DNA of 64,000 nt from Streptomyces sp. BA2 (lineage in GTDB: Bacteria; Actinomycetota; Actinomycetes; Streptomycetales; Streptomycetaceae), in assembly GCF_009769735.1 (NCBI RefSeq), contig NZ_WSRO01000002.1, positions 5,778,001-5,842,000 of the forward strand, read 5' to 3'. Under the pieces are notes generated by a model. That model saw only the letters and a list, made by a program, of their open reading frames with translations, ran no database searches and was not told the origin of the DNA. Shown here piece after piece: positions 1 through 7,704 of the stretch (position 1 is its first letter; each line of letters begins with the position of its first letter). Both the position numbers and the translations under genes were made by a program.

Positions 1-69
1 CGCGTCGCGGGCGTCGTCGCGGAGGCCGACGCGGCCGAGGCGGCCGAGCACGAGCCGGTCGCGGTCTGA
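1..69 (+). CDS. C-terminal end of an unidentified gene (partial)
   Basis: An open frame entering from the left edge ends at a TGA at 67-69. Only 22 residues are visible, rich in Ala and Glu (VAEADAAEAAEHEP), which looks like a flexible tail and carries no family signature. It lies 41 bp upstream of the polysialyltransferase-like gene on the same strand, so the two may be cotranscribed. Function cannot be assigned from this fragment. Confidence 0.6.
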   Translation, partial: RVAGVVAEADAAEAAEHEPVAV

Positions 70-110
70 GCGCGCAAGCGCTCTTAACGGGACCTTTCAC
101 CGGGAGTCCT

Positions 111-1268
111 GTGGCCCCCGGGACCCCCACAAGGACAGGACACGGTCATACGACGATGAGCCCCCGACCCGGGCCGACGGCCCCCACAGCTGCGGCGCCC
201 ACCACCCTGGCGTTCGTAGAGAGCCCTGTGCAGCTCCTCAACGTCCTTGAGTGGGCGCATTCGGCAGGGGCGACCGGCCCGGCCGGGGGTCTCACCGTCG
301 TCGTCCTCTCCCCGAACGACCCCATGACCCGGGGCCAGTTGCGCCGCATGGCCCAGCTGGCCCGTGACGAGGGCCTGAACGTCCGCTGGGAGGAGGCGCG
401 CGGCGGCGCGGCTGCTCCCTTCCAGACCATCGGCGGCCTGACGGGCTCGCTGCGGGCGGCGGACAGGATCGTGATCGGCGACCCGTTCTCACGCTACGTA
501 CAGCTGCTCCTGACCATCACGCGGGCCCGCTCGCTGGTGGTCGTGGACGACGGAACGGCCACGATGGAATTCGTGGCGCAGCTGGCAGCCGGGGAACGGC
601 TGGTGCGCTGGCACCGCAGGGGCGGCCGCCCGGGCGCACGCGACATCGCCTTCGCCCCGATCTCGGCCTCCGCCCGGCGCCGCCTGACGCCGGGCGGCAA
701 GCGCAAGGTGGAGGTCTTCTCGTCCATGCCGATCGAGAAGGCTCCGGAGGGCGTGGCCGTGACGGCCAACACCTTCGCGTGGACGCGGGAACGGTTCGGC
801 CCGCCGCGGGTGTCCAAGGGGGCGGACCTGGTGGGCACCTCGCTGGTGGAGACGGGCGTGGTGGACCTGGACCGCTACGTGGAGGCGGTCCGCTCCTTGT
901 CCCGGGCCCACGGCGCGACGCGCTATTTCGCACACCGCCGCGAGAGCTCCGAGAAACTCCACCGCCTGGCGGTGGAGACGGGCTTGCAGGTGGTACGCCC
1001 GGACCTGCCGCTGGAACTGATCGCCCGACGGGGCCCGATCGGCCGAACGATCCTGAGCTTCCCGTCGACGGTGGTCCACACCTTGCCCCTGGCCCTGGCG
1101 GGCACGGAGGTCCGAGTCGCGGTCTGCGACATCGACCCGGCGTGGCTGACGGAAAACGCCTCGCCGAGGGCGCAGGGCTTCTTGTCAGGCGTAACGGGAA
1201 CGGCCCGGGACGTACACCGCCTGGCGTCGGTGGCTTCCCCGGCACAGGGGGTCGTGGCTACGGCGTGA
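111..1268 (+). CDS. Polysialyltransferase-like glycosyltransferase family protein
   Basis: A 385-residue protein. After a Pro/Thr-rich N-terminus comes AFVESPVQLLNVLEWA, a motif typical of bacterial alpha-2,8-polysialyltransferase-like proteins, and a central VVDDGTATMEF acidic loop fits that family. In streptomycetes such proteins are associated with cell-wall ulosonic-acid polymers, so a role in wall glycopolymer synthesis is likely but inferred. GTG at 111 is chosen because GGGAG lies 5 nt upstream; ATG at 156 is an alternative that would remove 15 low-complexity residues. The last 11 bp overlap the convergent DUF397 gene. No membrane segment or signal peptide is evident. Confidence 0.7.
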   Translation: MAPGTPTRTGHGHTTMSPRPGPTAPTAAAPTTLAFVESPVQLLNVLEWAHSAGATGPAGGLTVVVLSPNDPMTRGQLRRMAQLARDEGLNVRWEEARGGAAAPFQTIGGLTGSLRAADRIVIGDPFSRYVQLLLTITRARSLVVVDDGTATMEFVAQLAAGERLVRWHRRGGRPGARDIAFAPISASARRRLTPGGKRKVEVFSSMPIEKAPEGVAVTANTFAWTRERFGPPRVSKGADLVGTSLVETGVVDLDRYVEAVRSLSRAHGATRYFAHRRESSEKLHRLAVETGLQVVRPDLPLELIARRGPIGRTILSFPSTVVHTLPLALAGTEVRVAVCDIDPAWLTENASPRAQGFLSGVTGTARDVHRLASVASPAQGVVATA

Positions 1269-1461
1269 CGTCCGCCTTGGCCTTGATCACCGCGATGAGG
1301 GCGGCGAGCTGGGGGCGGGCGGTGGTGAGGATCTCCTCCGGGGTGTCGCTTTCTCGGAGGTGGATGGTGTGGGAGGGGCCGGGGGCTATGTAGAGGCAGG
1401 AGGAACCTTCCTCGCTGTAGGTGGACTTCTGCCAGTTCGGCTTCGGGCTCGGTTCGGTCAT
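1258..1461 (-). CDS. DUF397 family protein
   Basis: A 67-residue protein beginning PKPNWQKSTYSEEGSSC, the diagnostic W-x-KS-x-YS-x(n)-C opening of DUF397. The C-terminal half is helical and Ala-rich. DUF397 proteins in streptomycetes almost always accompany an XRE regulator and often a GHKL ATPase. Here the regulator ends 11 nt upstream on the same strand, with an AAAGG ribosome-binding site in the gap, so the two form an operon. In better-studied cases the small protein modulates the XRE partner, and the same is inferred here. Confidence 0.9.
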   Translation of the reverse strand: MTEPSPKPNWQKSTYSEEGSSCLYIAPGPSHTIHLRESDTPEEILTTARPQLAALIAVIKAKADVTP

Positions 1462-1472
1462 GGGCGTGCCTT

Positions 1473-2324
1473 TCACAGGGCCTGGGCGATGCGGTGGATG
1501 AGCTCGCGGGACGCGGCGGGCTCCAGGGAGACCTTCTCCATGCGATCCAGTACGAGTCGGTACTTCTCCAACTGTGCGACCGCGTCGATGAGTTCGCTCC
1601 CGTGTGCGGTATCGAGCTGGACGGTGTCGAGTGTGGTGACGGGGCCGTAGGCGTAGTCGACACCGTGTCCGGTGGTGGGAAACGACGTGCCCCCGAAGGG
1701 AATGACGCGAAGCGTCAGAGCGGGCCGGTGGCTGACCTCGGTGAGGTGGTCGAGCTGGCTCCGCGCCACATCCCGGCCGCCGAACTGCATGCGCAGCGCG
1801 GCCTCGTGGACGATCGCGGTGTACGGGAGCGGCGTCTCCCGGTGCAGCACGGCCTGTCGCTTGATGCGGTGAGAGATGCGGTACTCGATCTCGTGCGGCC
1901 GCAAGGCGGGGACGACTTCGCGGAAGAGTGCGCGGGCGTGCTCGGGGGTCTGGAGCAGCCCGGGGATGTTGATCACCTGTGCCACACGCAGCGCGGTGGC
2001 GTGCTGCTCCATCTCCGAGAGGTCCAGGAGACGGGCGGGGAGCGTGTTCCGGTACTCCTCCCACCAGCCGCGCGTGCGGTCGGCGGCCATCTCGGCGAGC
2101 GAGTCGACAAGGGGCTGGTCGGCGCAGTCGTAGATCTGGGCGAGTGTGTGCACGCGGTCGGCGCTGACGCCGAACCGGTTGGCCTCGATATTGCTGACTT
2201 GGGCCTGGGTGGTGCCCAGCGCGCGGGCAGCCTCGACGGCGGTCATCCCCGCCCGCTCGCGCAGCCGGCGCAGCTCGACGCCGATGCGTAGGCGTCGGGC
2301 TGAGGGGGCGGTCCTGAGTGCCAT
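1473..2324 (-). CDS. XRE-family regulator with C-terminal DUF5753 domain
   Basis: A 283-residue protein. Residues about 15-70 form a Cro/C1-type helix-turn-helix (RLRERAGMTAVEAARALGTTQAQVSNIE). The remainder is the DUF5753 region of Streptomyces XRE regulators, recognisable by the VINIPGLLQTPEHARALF stretch. ATG at 2324 is preferred because GGAG sits 7 nt upstream; a GTG at 2366 would add 14 residues but has no ribosome-binding site. It is cotranscribed with DUF397 and divergent from the ATPase gene. A perfect inverted repeat at 2381-2412 lies 57 bp before its start and is a likely target. WhiJ-like triads of this kind act in development and antibiotic control. Confidence 0.92.
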   Translation of the reverse strand: MALRTAPSARRLRIGVELRRLRERAGMTAVEAARALGTTQAQVSNIEANRFGVSADRVHTLAQIYDCADQPLVDSLAEMAADRTRGWWEEYRNTLPARLLDLSEMEQHATALRVAQVINIPGLLQTPEHARALFREVVPALRPHEIEYRISHRIKRQAVLHRETPLPYTAIVHEAALRMQFGGRDVARSQLDHLTEVSHRPALTLRVIPFGGTSFPTTGHGVDYAYGPVTTLDTVQLDTAHGSELIDAVAQLEKYRLVLDRMEKVSLEPAASRELIHRIAQAL

Positions 2325-2380
2325 GTCCTCGCTCCGTTTCGTACTCCTGGTGTGGTCGTCACTCACACGAGGGCAATAGC

Positions 2381-2412
2381 TGAAGGTTTTGCAGAGTTCT
2401 GCAAAACCTTCA
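2381..2412. promoter_or_regulatory. Perfect 15-bp-arm inverted repeat, candidate XRE operator
   Basis: Arms TGAAGGTTTTGCAGA (2381-2395) and TCTGCAAAACCTTCA (2398-2412) are exact reverse complements separated by GT. The element sits in the 230-bp gap between the divergent XRE and ATPase genes, well away from either stop codon, so it is an operator rather than a terminator. Its AT-richness stands out in this GC-rich DNA. Confidence 0.75.
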
Positions 2413-2554
2413 GGTGCCGCAGTCTACGGTTTGACCAAGCCGCCCAACTGGCCTTGCCAGTAAGCCGGAAGTGCACCGCGTGGTCATGCGCGACATGCCA
2501 CCGCCCGGCACGGTTCCGAAGGGCGTATCGACCTCAGCCGCACTGGAGGCGTCC

Positions 2555-3058
2555 ATGGTCACCGTCACGGTATCTCCGCCCACGATCCCCAACTGGCCCG
2601 CGCCCGAAGTCTGGTCGTACGCCCTCCACTTGCCCCACGATCCACGCGCCCCGCGCATCGCGCGGCAGACGCTGCGGGCGGTGCTTTCCGGGTACGGCCT
2701 CGGGGAGCTGACAGACGCCGCCGAACTGCTGACCTCGGAACTGGTCACCAACGCCTACCGGCACACGCGAGGCCCGGCCGCGCTGCGGCTGCGGGGCCTG
2801 GGTGGTGGTCGGGGGGTACGGGTCGGCGTCTGGGACACGGACCCGCACATCCCACCCCCATTCAGCAGGACACCGACGGGGCTGCCGCCCCTAGCCGAGG
2901 AAGCGGAGGGCGGCCGGGGGCTGCGCCTGGTGGCGGAGTGGGCGACGGCGTGGGGCGGCTTCCCCCTGGGCGATGACTTGTTCGGCCAGAGGGGAAAGGT
3001 GCTGTGGGTCGAGTGCCGCTACGCGGCGCCAAGGGGGCTTCGCTGCACCGGGGGCTGA
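2555..3058 (+). CDS. GHKL ATP-binding protein (anti-sigma/RsbW-like)
   Basis: A 167-residue protein with the histidine-kinase-like ATPase fold. The N-box is ELVTNAYRHT, the G1 box WDTDP and the G2 box EGGRGLRLVAEW. Proteins of this size in Streptomyces resemble RsbW/SpoIIAB anti-sigma factors and often pair with XRE/DUF397 genes. Binding of a sigma factor or anti-sigma antagonist is inferred, not shown. ATG at 2555 is chosen because GGAGG lies 5 nt upstream; upstream in-frame starts have no such site. The C-terminus is short and basic. Confidence 0.85.
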   Translation: MVTVTVSPPTIPNWPAPEVWSYALHLPHDPRAPRIARQTLRAVLSGYGLGELTDAAELLTSELVTNAYRHTRGPAALRLRGLGGGRGVRVGVWDTDPHIPPPFSRTPTGLPPLAEEAEGGRGLRLVAEWATAWGGFPLGDDLFGQRGKVLWVECRYAAPRGLRCTGG

Positions 3059-3646
3059 ATCGGTTACCGGGGCCGCCCGGTTGTCCTGAGGTTGACGGTT
3101 CCGGGCCGGAAGGCCCGGTCGACGGCCGCTTGACGAGACCGGTGCCCACCCCCAGAGCGACCGCGCACCCCTGCCACCTGGCGCCCTCCCCCGACGAGCC
3201 AGTCCGCACCCGGCAGGAATACGGAATGCGACGAGGGCCGGCGCCGCGAGCGCCGGGCCGATGGATGAACGTACGCGCATGCTCCTGTCCCTCCGTGGTA
3301 CCCGTGGAGGGCCCGGCGAGTCCCGGCGAGTCCCGGCGAGTCCCGGCGAGTCCCGGCGAGTCCCGGCGAGTCCCGGCGAGGACCGGCGGCAGCTGTCCTC
3401 TGGTGCCGCCGGACCCCCTGCCACTGGTTCGGGGAACGGCGCCCGCTGGATTGCGTACGGCGGGGGCGGGGCGAGCAAGCGCGTATGACCAGCCCTTATC
3501 CCCCGGAAGGGCAGGGAGTGTACCCACCTCAACCAGCGCCCATGCGCTACGCGGCCACTTTTTCTTACCCTATCGGGCTGAACTTTTGTTGATCGTGGGT
3601 CAGTTGACCCGCACGCCGCCCTACCCTTCAGAGGGTGAACCAACTG
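3059..3646. other. 588-bp intergenic region with no convincing gene
   Basis: The stretch between the ATPase gene and the M20 gene holds short open frames that look like shadows: they are repeat-derived (SRRVPASPGE units) and lack ribosome-binding sites. The only clear structure is the 10-bp tandem array at 3311-3380. The last 100 bp are relatively AT-rich and probably carry the promoter of the M20 gene. Confidence 0.6.
3311..3380. repeat. 10-bp tandem array, seven units
   Basis: Six perfect copies of TCCCGGCGAG (3321-3380) follow one copy that differs in the first base (3311-3320). Unit length is not a multiple of three and no convincing gene overlaps it, so it is a non-coding minisatellite prone to length change. 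Confidence 0.95.
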
Positions 3647-4912
3647 ATGTCACAAGAGTCCGAGCGAGGGTCCGGGGCCGATCTGCCCGGGGAAGCAGCG
3701 GGGGACGCCCCCGGGGAAGCAGTACTCCCCGGTGCGCTCCCAGAAGCCTTGCGCGCCGAACTCATCGCATTCCGCCGCGACTTGCACATGCACCCCGAGC
3801 TCGGAAACCAGGAGTTCCGCACCACCGCGGCCCTCAAGGCCCGGCTCGAACGCGCGGGGCTCGAACCCCGCGTACTGGACATCGGTACGGGGCTCATCTG
3901 TGACATCGGCACGGGTGAACAAGAGGGCCGAGCGCGCCCCATGCTCGCCCTGCGCGCCGACATCGACGCGCTGCCCATCCCGGACACCAAGCTCGGCGCC
4001 CCGTACCGCTCCACCGTGCCCGACCGCGCCCACGCCTGTGGGCACGACGTGCACACCACCGTCGTGCTCGGGGCGGGGCTCGTCCTCGCCGAGCTCGCGA
4101 AGCACGGGCAACTGCCGCAGCCCGTACGGCTGATCTTCCAGCCCGCCGAGGAAGTCCTGCCCGGCGGTGCGCCAGACGCCATCGAGTCGGGTGTGCTCGA
4201 AGGAGTCGGCCGCATCATCGGCGTGCACTGTGATCCCCGCGTCGACGCCGGGAAGATCGGCCTGCGGCACGGACCCATCACCTCCGCCTGCGACCGGCTG
4301 GAGGTGTCGCTGGACGGCGCCGGCGGACACACCGCCCGGCCCCACCTCACCACCGACCTCGTCACCGCCGCCGCCAAGGTCGTCACCGAGGTCCCCGCCC
4401 TGGTCGCCCGGCGTATCGACGCCCGCTCGGGGCTCGCGGTGACCTGGGGCCGCATCGAGTCCGGGCACGCCTGCAACGTCATCCCGCAGCACGCCGAACT
4501 CTCCGGCACCGTCCGCTGCCTCGACCTCACCGCCTGGCGGAAGGCGCCCGACCTGGTGCACGGAGCCATCCAGGAGATCGCCGACCTGTACCGCGCCAAG
4601 TCCGAGGTGAACTACATCCGGGGCGTCCCTCCCGTCGTGAACGACCCGGACGTGACCGATCTGTTGAGCGAGGCCATGCGCCTGCGCCTCGGCCCGCACT
4701 CCGTCGAGGACACCGAACAGAGCCTCGGGGGAGAGGATTTTTCCTGGTATCTCGAGCACGTTCCCGGCGCCATGGCCCGCCTCGGTGTCCGTACGCCCGG
4801 CGAGCGCACCGTCCGCGATCTGCACCAGGGCGACTTCGACGCGGACGAGTCGGCGATCACCGTGGGCGTCGAGATGTTCACCGCCGCCGCGCTGCTCGAC
4901 GGGGCGCGGTAG
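3647..4912 (+). CDS. M20D-family amidohydrolase/peptidase
   Basis: A 421-residue cytoplasmic metallohydrolase. ACGHDVHTT gives the first metal-binding His-x-Asp pair, FQPAEEVLPGGA the catalytic and metal Glu residues, and LGGEDFSWYL the C-terminal metal region. The dimerisation lid starts near DGAGGHTARPH. These are features of the IAA-amino-acid/hippurate hydrolase branch (M20D), which cleaves N-acyl or amide bonds of amino acids; the substrate is not predictable. ATG at 3647 is preferred, 12 nt after AGAGGG; a GTG at 3635 overlaps that site. It precedes the bmp genes but has no copy of the shared palindrome, and a hairpin follows it. Confidence 0.88.
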   Translation: MSQESERGSGADLPGEAAGDAPGEAVLPGALPEALRAELIAFRRDLHMHPELGNQEFRTTAALKARLERAGLEPRVLDIGTGLICDIGTGEQEGRARPMLALRADIDALPIPDTKLGAPYRSTVPDRAHACGHDVHTTVVLGAGLVLAELAKHGQLPQPVRLIFQPAEEVLPGGAPDAIESGVLEGVGRIIGVHCDPRVDAGKIGLRHGPITSACDRLEVSLDGAGGHTARPHLTTDLVTAAAKVVTEVPALVARRIDARSGLAVTWGRIESGHACNVIPQHAELSGTVRCLDLTAWRKAPDLVHGAIQEIADLYRAKSEVNYIRGVPPVVNDPDVTDLLSEAMRLRLGPHSVEDTEQSLGGEDFSWYLEHVPGAMARLGVRTPGERTVRDLHQGDFDADESAITVGVEMFTAAALLDGAR

Positions 4913-4927
4913 GTAACCACCGCTATC

Positions 4928-4968
4928 GGCCGGTTACGGCGGACCCGTTCACCCGGACGTAACCGGCC
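4928..4968. terminator. Inverted repeat downstream of the M20 gene
   Basis: Arms GGCCGGTTACG (4928-4938) and CGTAACCGGCC (4958-4968) match perfectly across a 19-nt loop. The position 16 bp after the stop suggests a terminator, although there is no T-run. Further GGTAAC motifs nearby leave a protein-binding site possible. Confidence 0.5.
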
Positions 4969-5016
4969 CTCGGCACGAATAGGTAACGGCAGTGCGAAAC
5001 CCCGTTCCCCTCCCTT

Positions 5017-5033
5017 TCTACGCGCGTTACTGT
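5017..5033 (+). promoter_or_regulatory. Nucleoside-regulon operator and -10 box of bmp gene 1
   Basis: TCTACGCGCGT at 5017-5027 matches ten of the twelve palindrome bases and abuts a TANNNT -10 box, TACTGT (5028-5033). A start site near 5040 would give a leader of about 48 nt before the ATG at 5088. The next 30 bases closely match the upstream region of the second bmp gene. Confidence 0.7.
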
Positions 5034-5087
5034 GCGCCGAAATCAGGCCCATCAAGGGTGCTTTGGGGAACGTGAGGGGTGCGTCCT

Positions 5088-6224
5088 ATGCGTCTTCGTC
5101 GAGGATCTTGTGGAACCCGTGGAACCCGTGGAAGCCGTGGAAGCCGAGGATCGAGGGCCTCCCAAGTGGCCGTCGTGGTGGCGTCCCTCGCCCTCGCGGC
5201 CTCAGCGTGCGGCAAGACCAGCAGCGAGGCGTCATCGGAGGACGAGGGCAAGGACGGCAAGTCCGGGAACTCCTCGAAGTACAAGGCCAAAGGCATCGGT
5301 CTCGCCTACGACATCGGCGGCCAGGGCGACCAGTCGTTCAACGACGCCGCCTACGCCGGATACGCGAAGGCCCGCAAGGACTTCAAGATCGGCGGCGTCG
5401 ACATGGAGCCGGGCGACGGCGAGTCCAGTGCCGACAAGGTGCAGCGGATCGAGCAGCTGGCCAAGCAGGGCTACAACCCGGTCGTCGGTGTCGGCTACAT
5501 CTACGCCCCCGCCATCAAGGAGGCCGCGGCGAAGTTCCCGAAGACCACCTTCGGGATCATCGACGACAACACCGTCAAGGCCGACAACGTCTCCGATCTC
5601 GTGTTCCATGAGGAGCAGGGGTCCTATCTGGCGGGCGTCGCCGCCGCGAAGGCCACCAAGGCCGATCACGTCGGGTTCATCGGCGGCGTGGACATCCCGC
5701 TCATCCACAAGTTCGAGGCCGGCTTCGTGCAGGGCGTCAAGGACACGAACCCCAAGGTCAAGGTCGAGAAGCAGTACCTGACCGAGAAGCCCGAGGACGG
5801 CGGCTTCAGCAGCCCCGACAAGGGGCAGAACGCGGCCAGCGGGCAGATCGAGTCGGGCGCCGACGTGCTCTACCACGCGGCGGGCCTCTCCGGGCAGGGC
5901 GTGATCCAGGAGGCCGGCTCCCAGAAGGTGTGGGCGATCGGCGTCGACTCCGACCAGTACAAGCAGAAGGCCCTCGCCAAGTACAAGGACTACATCCTCG
6001 GCTCGGCCCTCAAGGACGTCGGCGGGGCTGTGTACGACCTGACGAAGTCCGTCGTCGAGGGCAAGCCGATCACGGGCGAGCAGCGCTACGACCTCAAGTC
6101 GGGCCGCGTCGGGTTCGCCGACTCGAACCCGAAGTACACGGCGATGAAGGACGTGGTCGCCGCCGTGGAGAAGGCCGAGAAGGACATCGTCGACGGCAAG
6201 ATCACCGTCAAGACCACGCCGTAG
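5088..6224 (+). CDS. BMP-family nucleoside-binding lipoprotein 1
   Basis: A 378-residue lipoprotein of the basic membrane protein family, the substrate-binding component of nucleoside ABC importers such as B. subtilis NupN. The n-region is unusually long and Arg-rich with RGT/RGS repeats, followed by a hydrophobic core and a lipobox ending AASAC. The mature protein has family landmarks GLAYDIGGQGDQSFNDAAYAG, VVGVGYIYAPA and WAIGVDSDQY. ATG at 5088 has GAGGG 8 nt upstream. It has its own operator and a strong terminator, so it is a separate unit from the second paralogue, although both probably feed the permease encoded downstream. Confidence 0.93.
   Translation: MRLRRGSCGTRGTRGSRGSRGSRASQVAVVVASLALAASACGKTSSEASSEDEGKDGKSGNSSKYKAKGIGLAYDIGGQGDQSFNDAAYAGYAKARKDFKIGGVDMEPGDGESSADKVQRIEQLAKQGYNPVVGVGYIYAPAIKEAAAKFPKTTFGIIDDNTVKADNVSDLVFHEEQGSYLAGVAAAKATKADHVGFIGGVDIPLIHKFEAGFVQGVKDTNPKVKVEKQYLTEKPEDGGFSSPDKGQNAASGQIESGADVLYHAAGLSGQGVIQEAGSQKVWAIGVDSDQYKQKALAKYKDYILGSALKDVGGAVYDLTKSVVEGKPITGEQRYDLKSGRVGFADSNPKYTAMKDVVAAVEKAEKDIVDGKITVKTTP
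5111..5146 (+). repeat. 9-bp tandem repeat inside the signal-peptide n-region
   Basis: Two copies of TGGAACCCG are followed by two of TGGAAGCCG, encoding repeated Arg-Gly-Thr/Arg-Gly-Ser triplets at the start of BMP lipoprotein 1. The unit is in frame, so changes in copy number would lengthen or shorten the positively charged n-region without breaking the gene. Confidence 0.9.
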
Positions 6225-6239
6225 CCCAGCGAGCGAGGA

Positions 6240-6272
6240 GTGGGGCGCCCCGCGAAGTACGGGGCGCCCCAC
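6240..6272. terminator. Terminator after bmp gene 1
   Basis: Perfect 13-bp arms GTGGGGCGCCCCG (6240-6252) and CGGGGCGCCCCAC (6260-6272) enclose a 7-nt loop, 15 bp after the stop codon. There is no T-run, which is usual for Streptomyces. It separates transcription of the two bmp genes. Confidence 0.8.
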
Positions 6273-6345
6273 AGTGCGTACATGCTCCCGCAACCTCGCG
6301 GCCACAGCTCGATAACGGACGGGACAGAAGGGTTCTTATGTCAGG

Positions 6346-6362
6346 TCTACGCGCGTTACGCT
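6346..6362 (+). promoter_or_regulatory. Nucleoside-regulon operator and -10 box of bmp gene 2
   Basis: TCTACGCGCGT (6346-6356) is identical to the site before bmp gene 1 and again abuts a -10 box, TACGCT (6357-6362). The conserved flank continues with GCGAAATCA, showing that promoter and gene were duplicated together. Confidence 0.7.
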
Positions 6363-6433
6363 GCGGCGAAATCAGCGCCAGGTGAGGCGCTCGTACGTGC
6401 TTGTGCTTGCTTGTACATAAGGAGTTCCTCTCT

Positions 6434-7489
6434 ATGCGCCGGGTTTCCCGAATTGCCGCAGCGGGCGCAGCCGCCGCCGCACTCGCCGTTTCCGCCACCG
6501 CCTGCGGCGGTACGTCCAGCGACGCCGCAGGCTCCAAGAGCGGCGGCAAGAGCAAGGGCGTCGCCATCGCGTACGACGTCGGCGGCAAGGGCGACCAGTC
6601 CTTCAACGACGCCGCGACCGCCGGCATGGACAAGGCCGCCAAGGACCTGAAGATCGGCAAGAAGGCCGTCGAGCCGAGCGACGGGGAGTCCGACGCCGAC
6701 AAGACGCAGCGCCTGACCGAGCTGGTCAAGCAGGGCTACAACCCGGTGATCGGCGTCGGTTACGCCTACGCCCCCGCGGTCAAGGAAGTCTCCGCCAAGT
6801 ACCCGAAGGTCACCTTCGGCATCGTCGACGACGAGACGGTCAAGGCCAAGAACGTGGCCGACCTGGTCTTCAGCGAGCAGGAGGCCTCGTACCTCGCGGG
6901 CGTCACCGCCGCCAAGACGACCAAGAGCAAGACCGTCGGCTTCGTCGGCGGCGTGGACGTACCGCTGATCCACAAGTTCGAGGCGGGCTACGTCCAGGGC
7001 GTCAAGGACACGAACCCCAAGGTCAAGGTCGTCAAGCAGTACCTGACGGAGAAGGCCGAGGACGGCGGCTTCACCAGCCCCGACAAGGGCAAGACCGCCG
7101 CGCAGGGCCAGATCGAGGACGGCGCCGACGTGGTCTACCACGCCGCCGGTCTCTCCGGTCAGGGCGTCATCGAGGCCGCTGCCGCCAAGAAGGTCTGGGC
7201 GATCGGCGTCGACTCCGACCAGTACAAGCAGGACGCGCTCGCCAAGTACAAGAAGTACATCCTGACCTCCGCGACGAAGGATGTCGCCGGTTCGGTGTAC
7301 AACCTGGCGAAGTCCGTCGCCGAGGACAACGCCGAGGGCGGCGTCGTCCGCGCCGACCTGAAGTCCGGTGGCGTCGCGCTCGCCGACTCGAACCCCGAGT
7401 TCAAGAAGATGGCCGATCTCCAGGCCGCCCTGAAGAAGGCCGAAGAGGGCATCACCAGCGGCAAGATCAAGGTCAAGGCGACGCCGTAA
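6434..7489 (+). CDS. BMP-family nucleoside-binding lipoprotein 2
   Basis: A 351-residue paralogue of the preceding protein, highly similar along its whole mature length (GVAIAYDVGGKGDQSFNDA, GVGYAYAPAVKE, VWAIGVDSDQY). The signal peptide is conventional (MRRVSRIAAAG, lipobox SATAC) and lacks the Arg-Gly repeats of the first copy. ATG at 6434 follows AAGGAG by 9 nt. A hairpin and a separate operator divide it from the transporter genes, but position and family make it a binding protein for that ABC importer. Two binding proteins may broaden the nucleoside range; that is inference. Confidence 0.93.
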   Translation: MRRVSRIAAAGAAAAALAVSATACGGTSSDAAGSKSGGKSKGVAIAYDVGGKGDQSFNDAATAGMDKAAKDLKIGKKAVEPSDGESDADKTQRLTELVKQGYNPVIGVGYAYAPAVKEVSAKYPKVTFGIVDDETVKAKNVADLVFSEQEASYLAGVTAAKTTKSKTVGFVGGVDVPLIHKFEAGYVQGVKDTNPKVKVVKQYLTEKAEDGGFTSPDKGKTAAQGQIEDGADVVYHAAGLSGQGVIEAAAAKKVWAIGVDSDQYKQDALAKYKKYILTSATKDVAGSVYNLAKSVAEDNAEGGVVRADLKSGGVALADSNPEFKKMADLQAALKKAEEGITSGKIKVKATP

Positions 7490-7571
7490 CGACTGCCGTA
7501 ACGACCGTCGTGACGGCCGCGGTGACCGCCTCCACGGCGGTCGCCGCAGCCGTAACAACAGCGTGATGGTC

Positions 7572-7618
7572 GCGGAACGGGGTGTGGGGGACGATGGTTT
7601 CCCCCGCGCCCCGTTCGC
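7572..7618. terminator. Hairpin after bmp gene 2
   Basis: An extended imperfect stem pairs GCGGAACGGGG (from 7572) with CCCCGTTCGC (7609-7618), with an inner GGGGGA/TCCCCC stem. It lies between the bmp2 stop and the ABC operon leader and probably ends the bmp2 transcript. Confidence 0.6.
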
Positions 7619-7654
7619 GCGGCCCACTGCTCAACTCCCGTCGAACCAGGGGCG

Positions 7655-7666
7655 CTACGCGCGTAG
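7655..7666 (+). promoter_or_regulatory. Nucleoside-regulon operator of the ABC-cdd operon
   Basis: A perfect CTACGCGCGTAG palindrome, 38 bp before the proposed start of the ATPase gene. A weak -10-like TAGGTG overlaps its right end (7664-7669). If translation instead began at GTG 7582 or ATG 7594 the operator would lie inside the coding sequence, which argues against those starts. Confidence 0.7.
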
Positions 7667-7704
7667 GTGGCCCCTTTCCTGAGGATTCCCGAGGAGAGTG
7701 CGCC

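Noticed and set aside
3311..3380. CRISPR-like array
   Set aside because: Units are contiguous 10-mers with no spacers and no cas genes are present.
3261..3488. A 75-codon frame crossing the 10-bp tandem array
   Set aside because: Its sequence is created by the repeat, there is no ribosome-binding site, and composition is unlike neighbouring genes.
2862..3643. Minus-strand frames behind the ATPase gene
   Set aside because: They overlap the tandem array and a supported gene, with no domain or ribosome-binding site.
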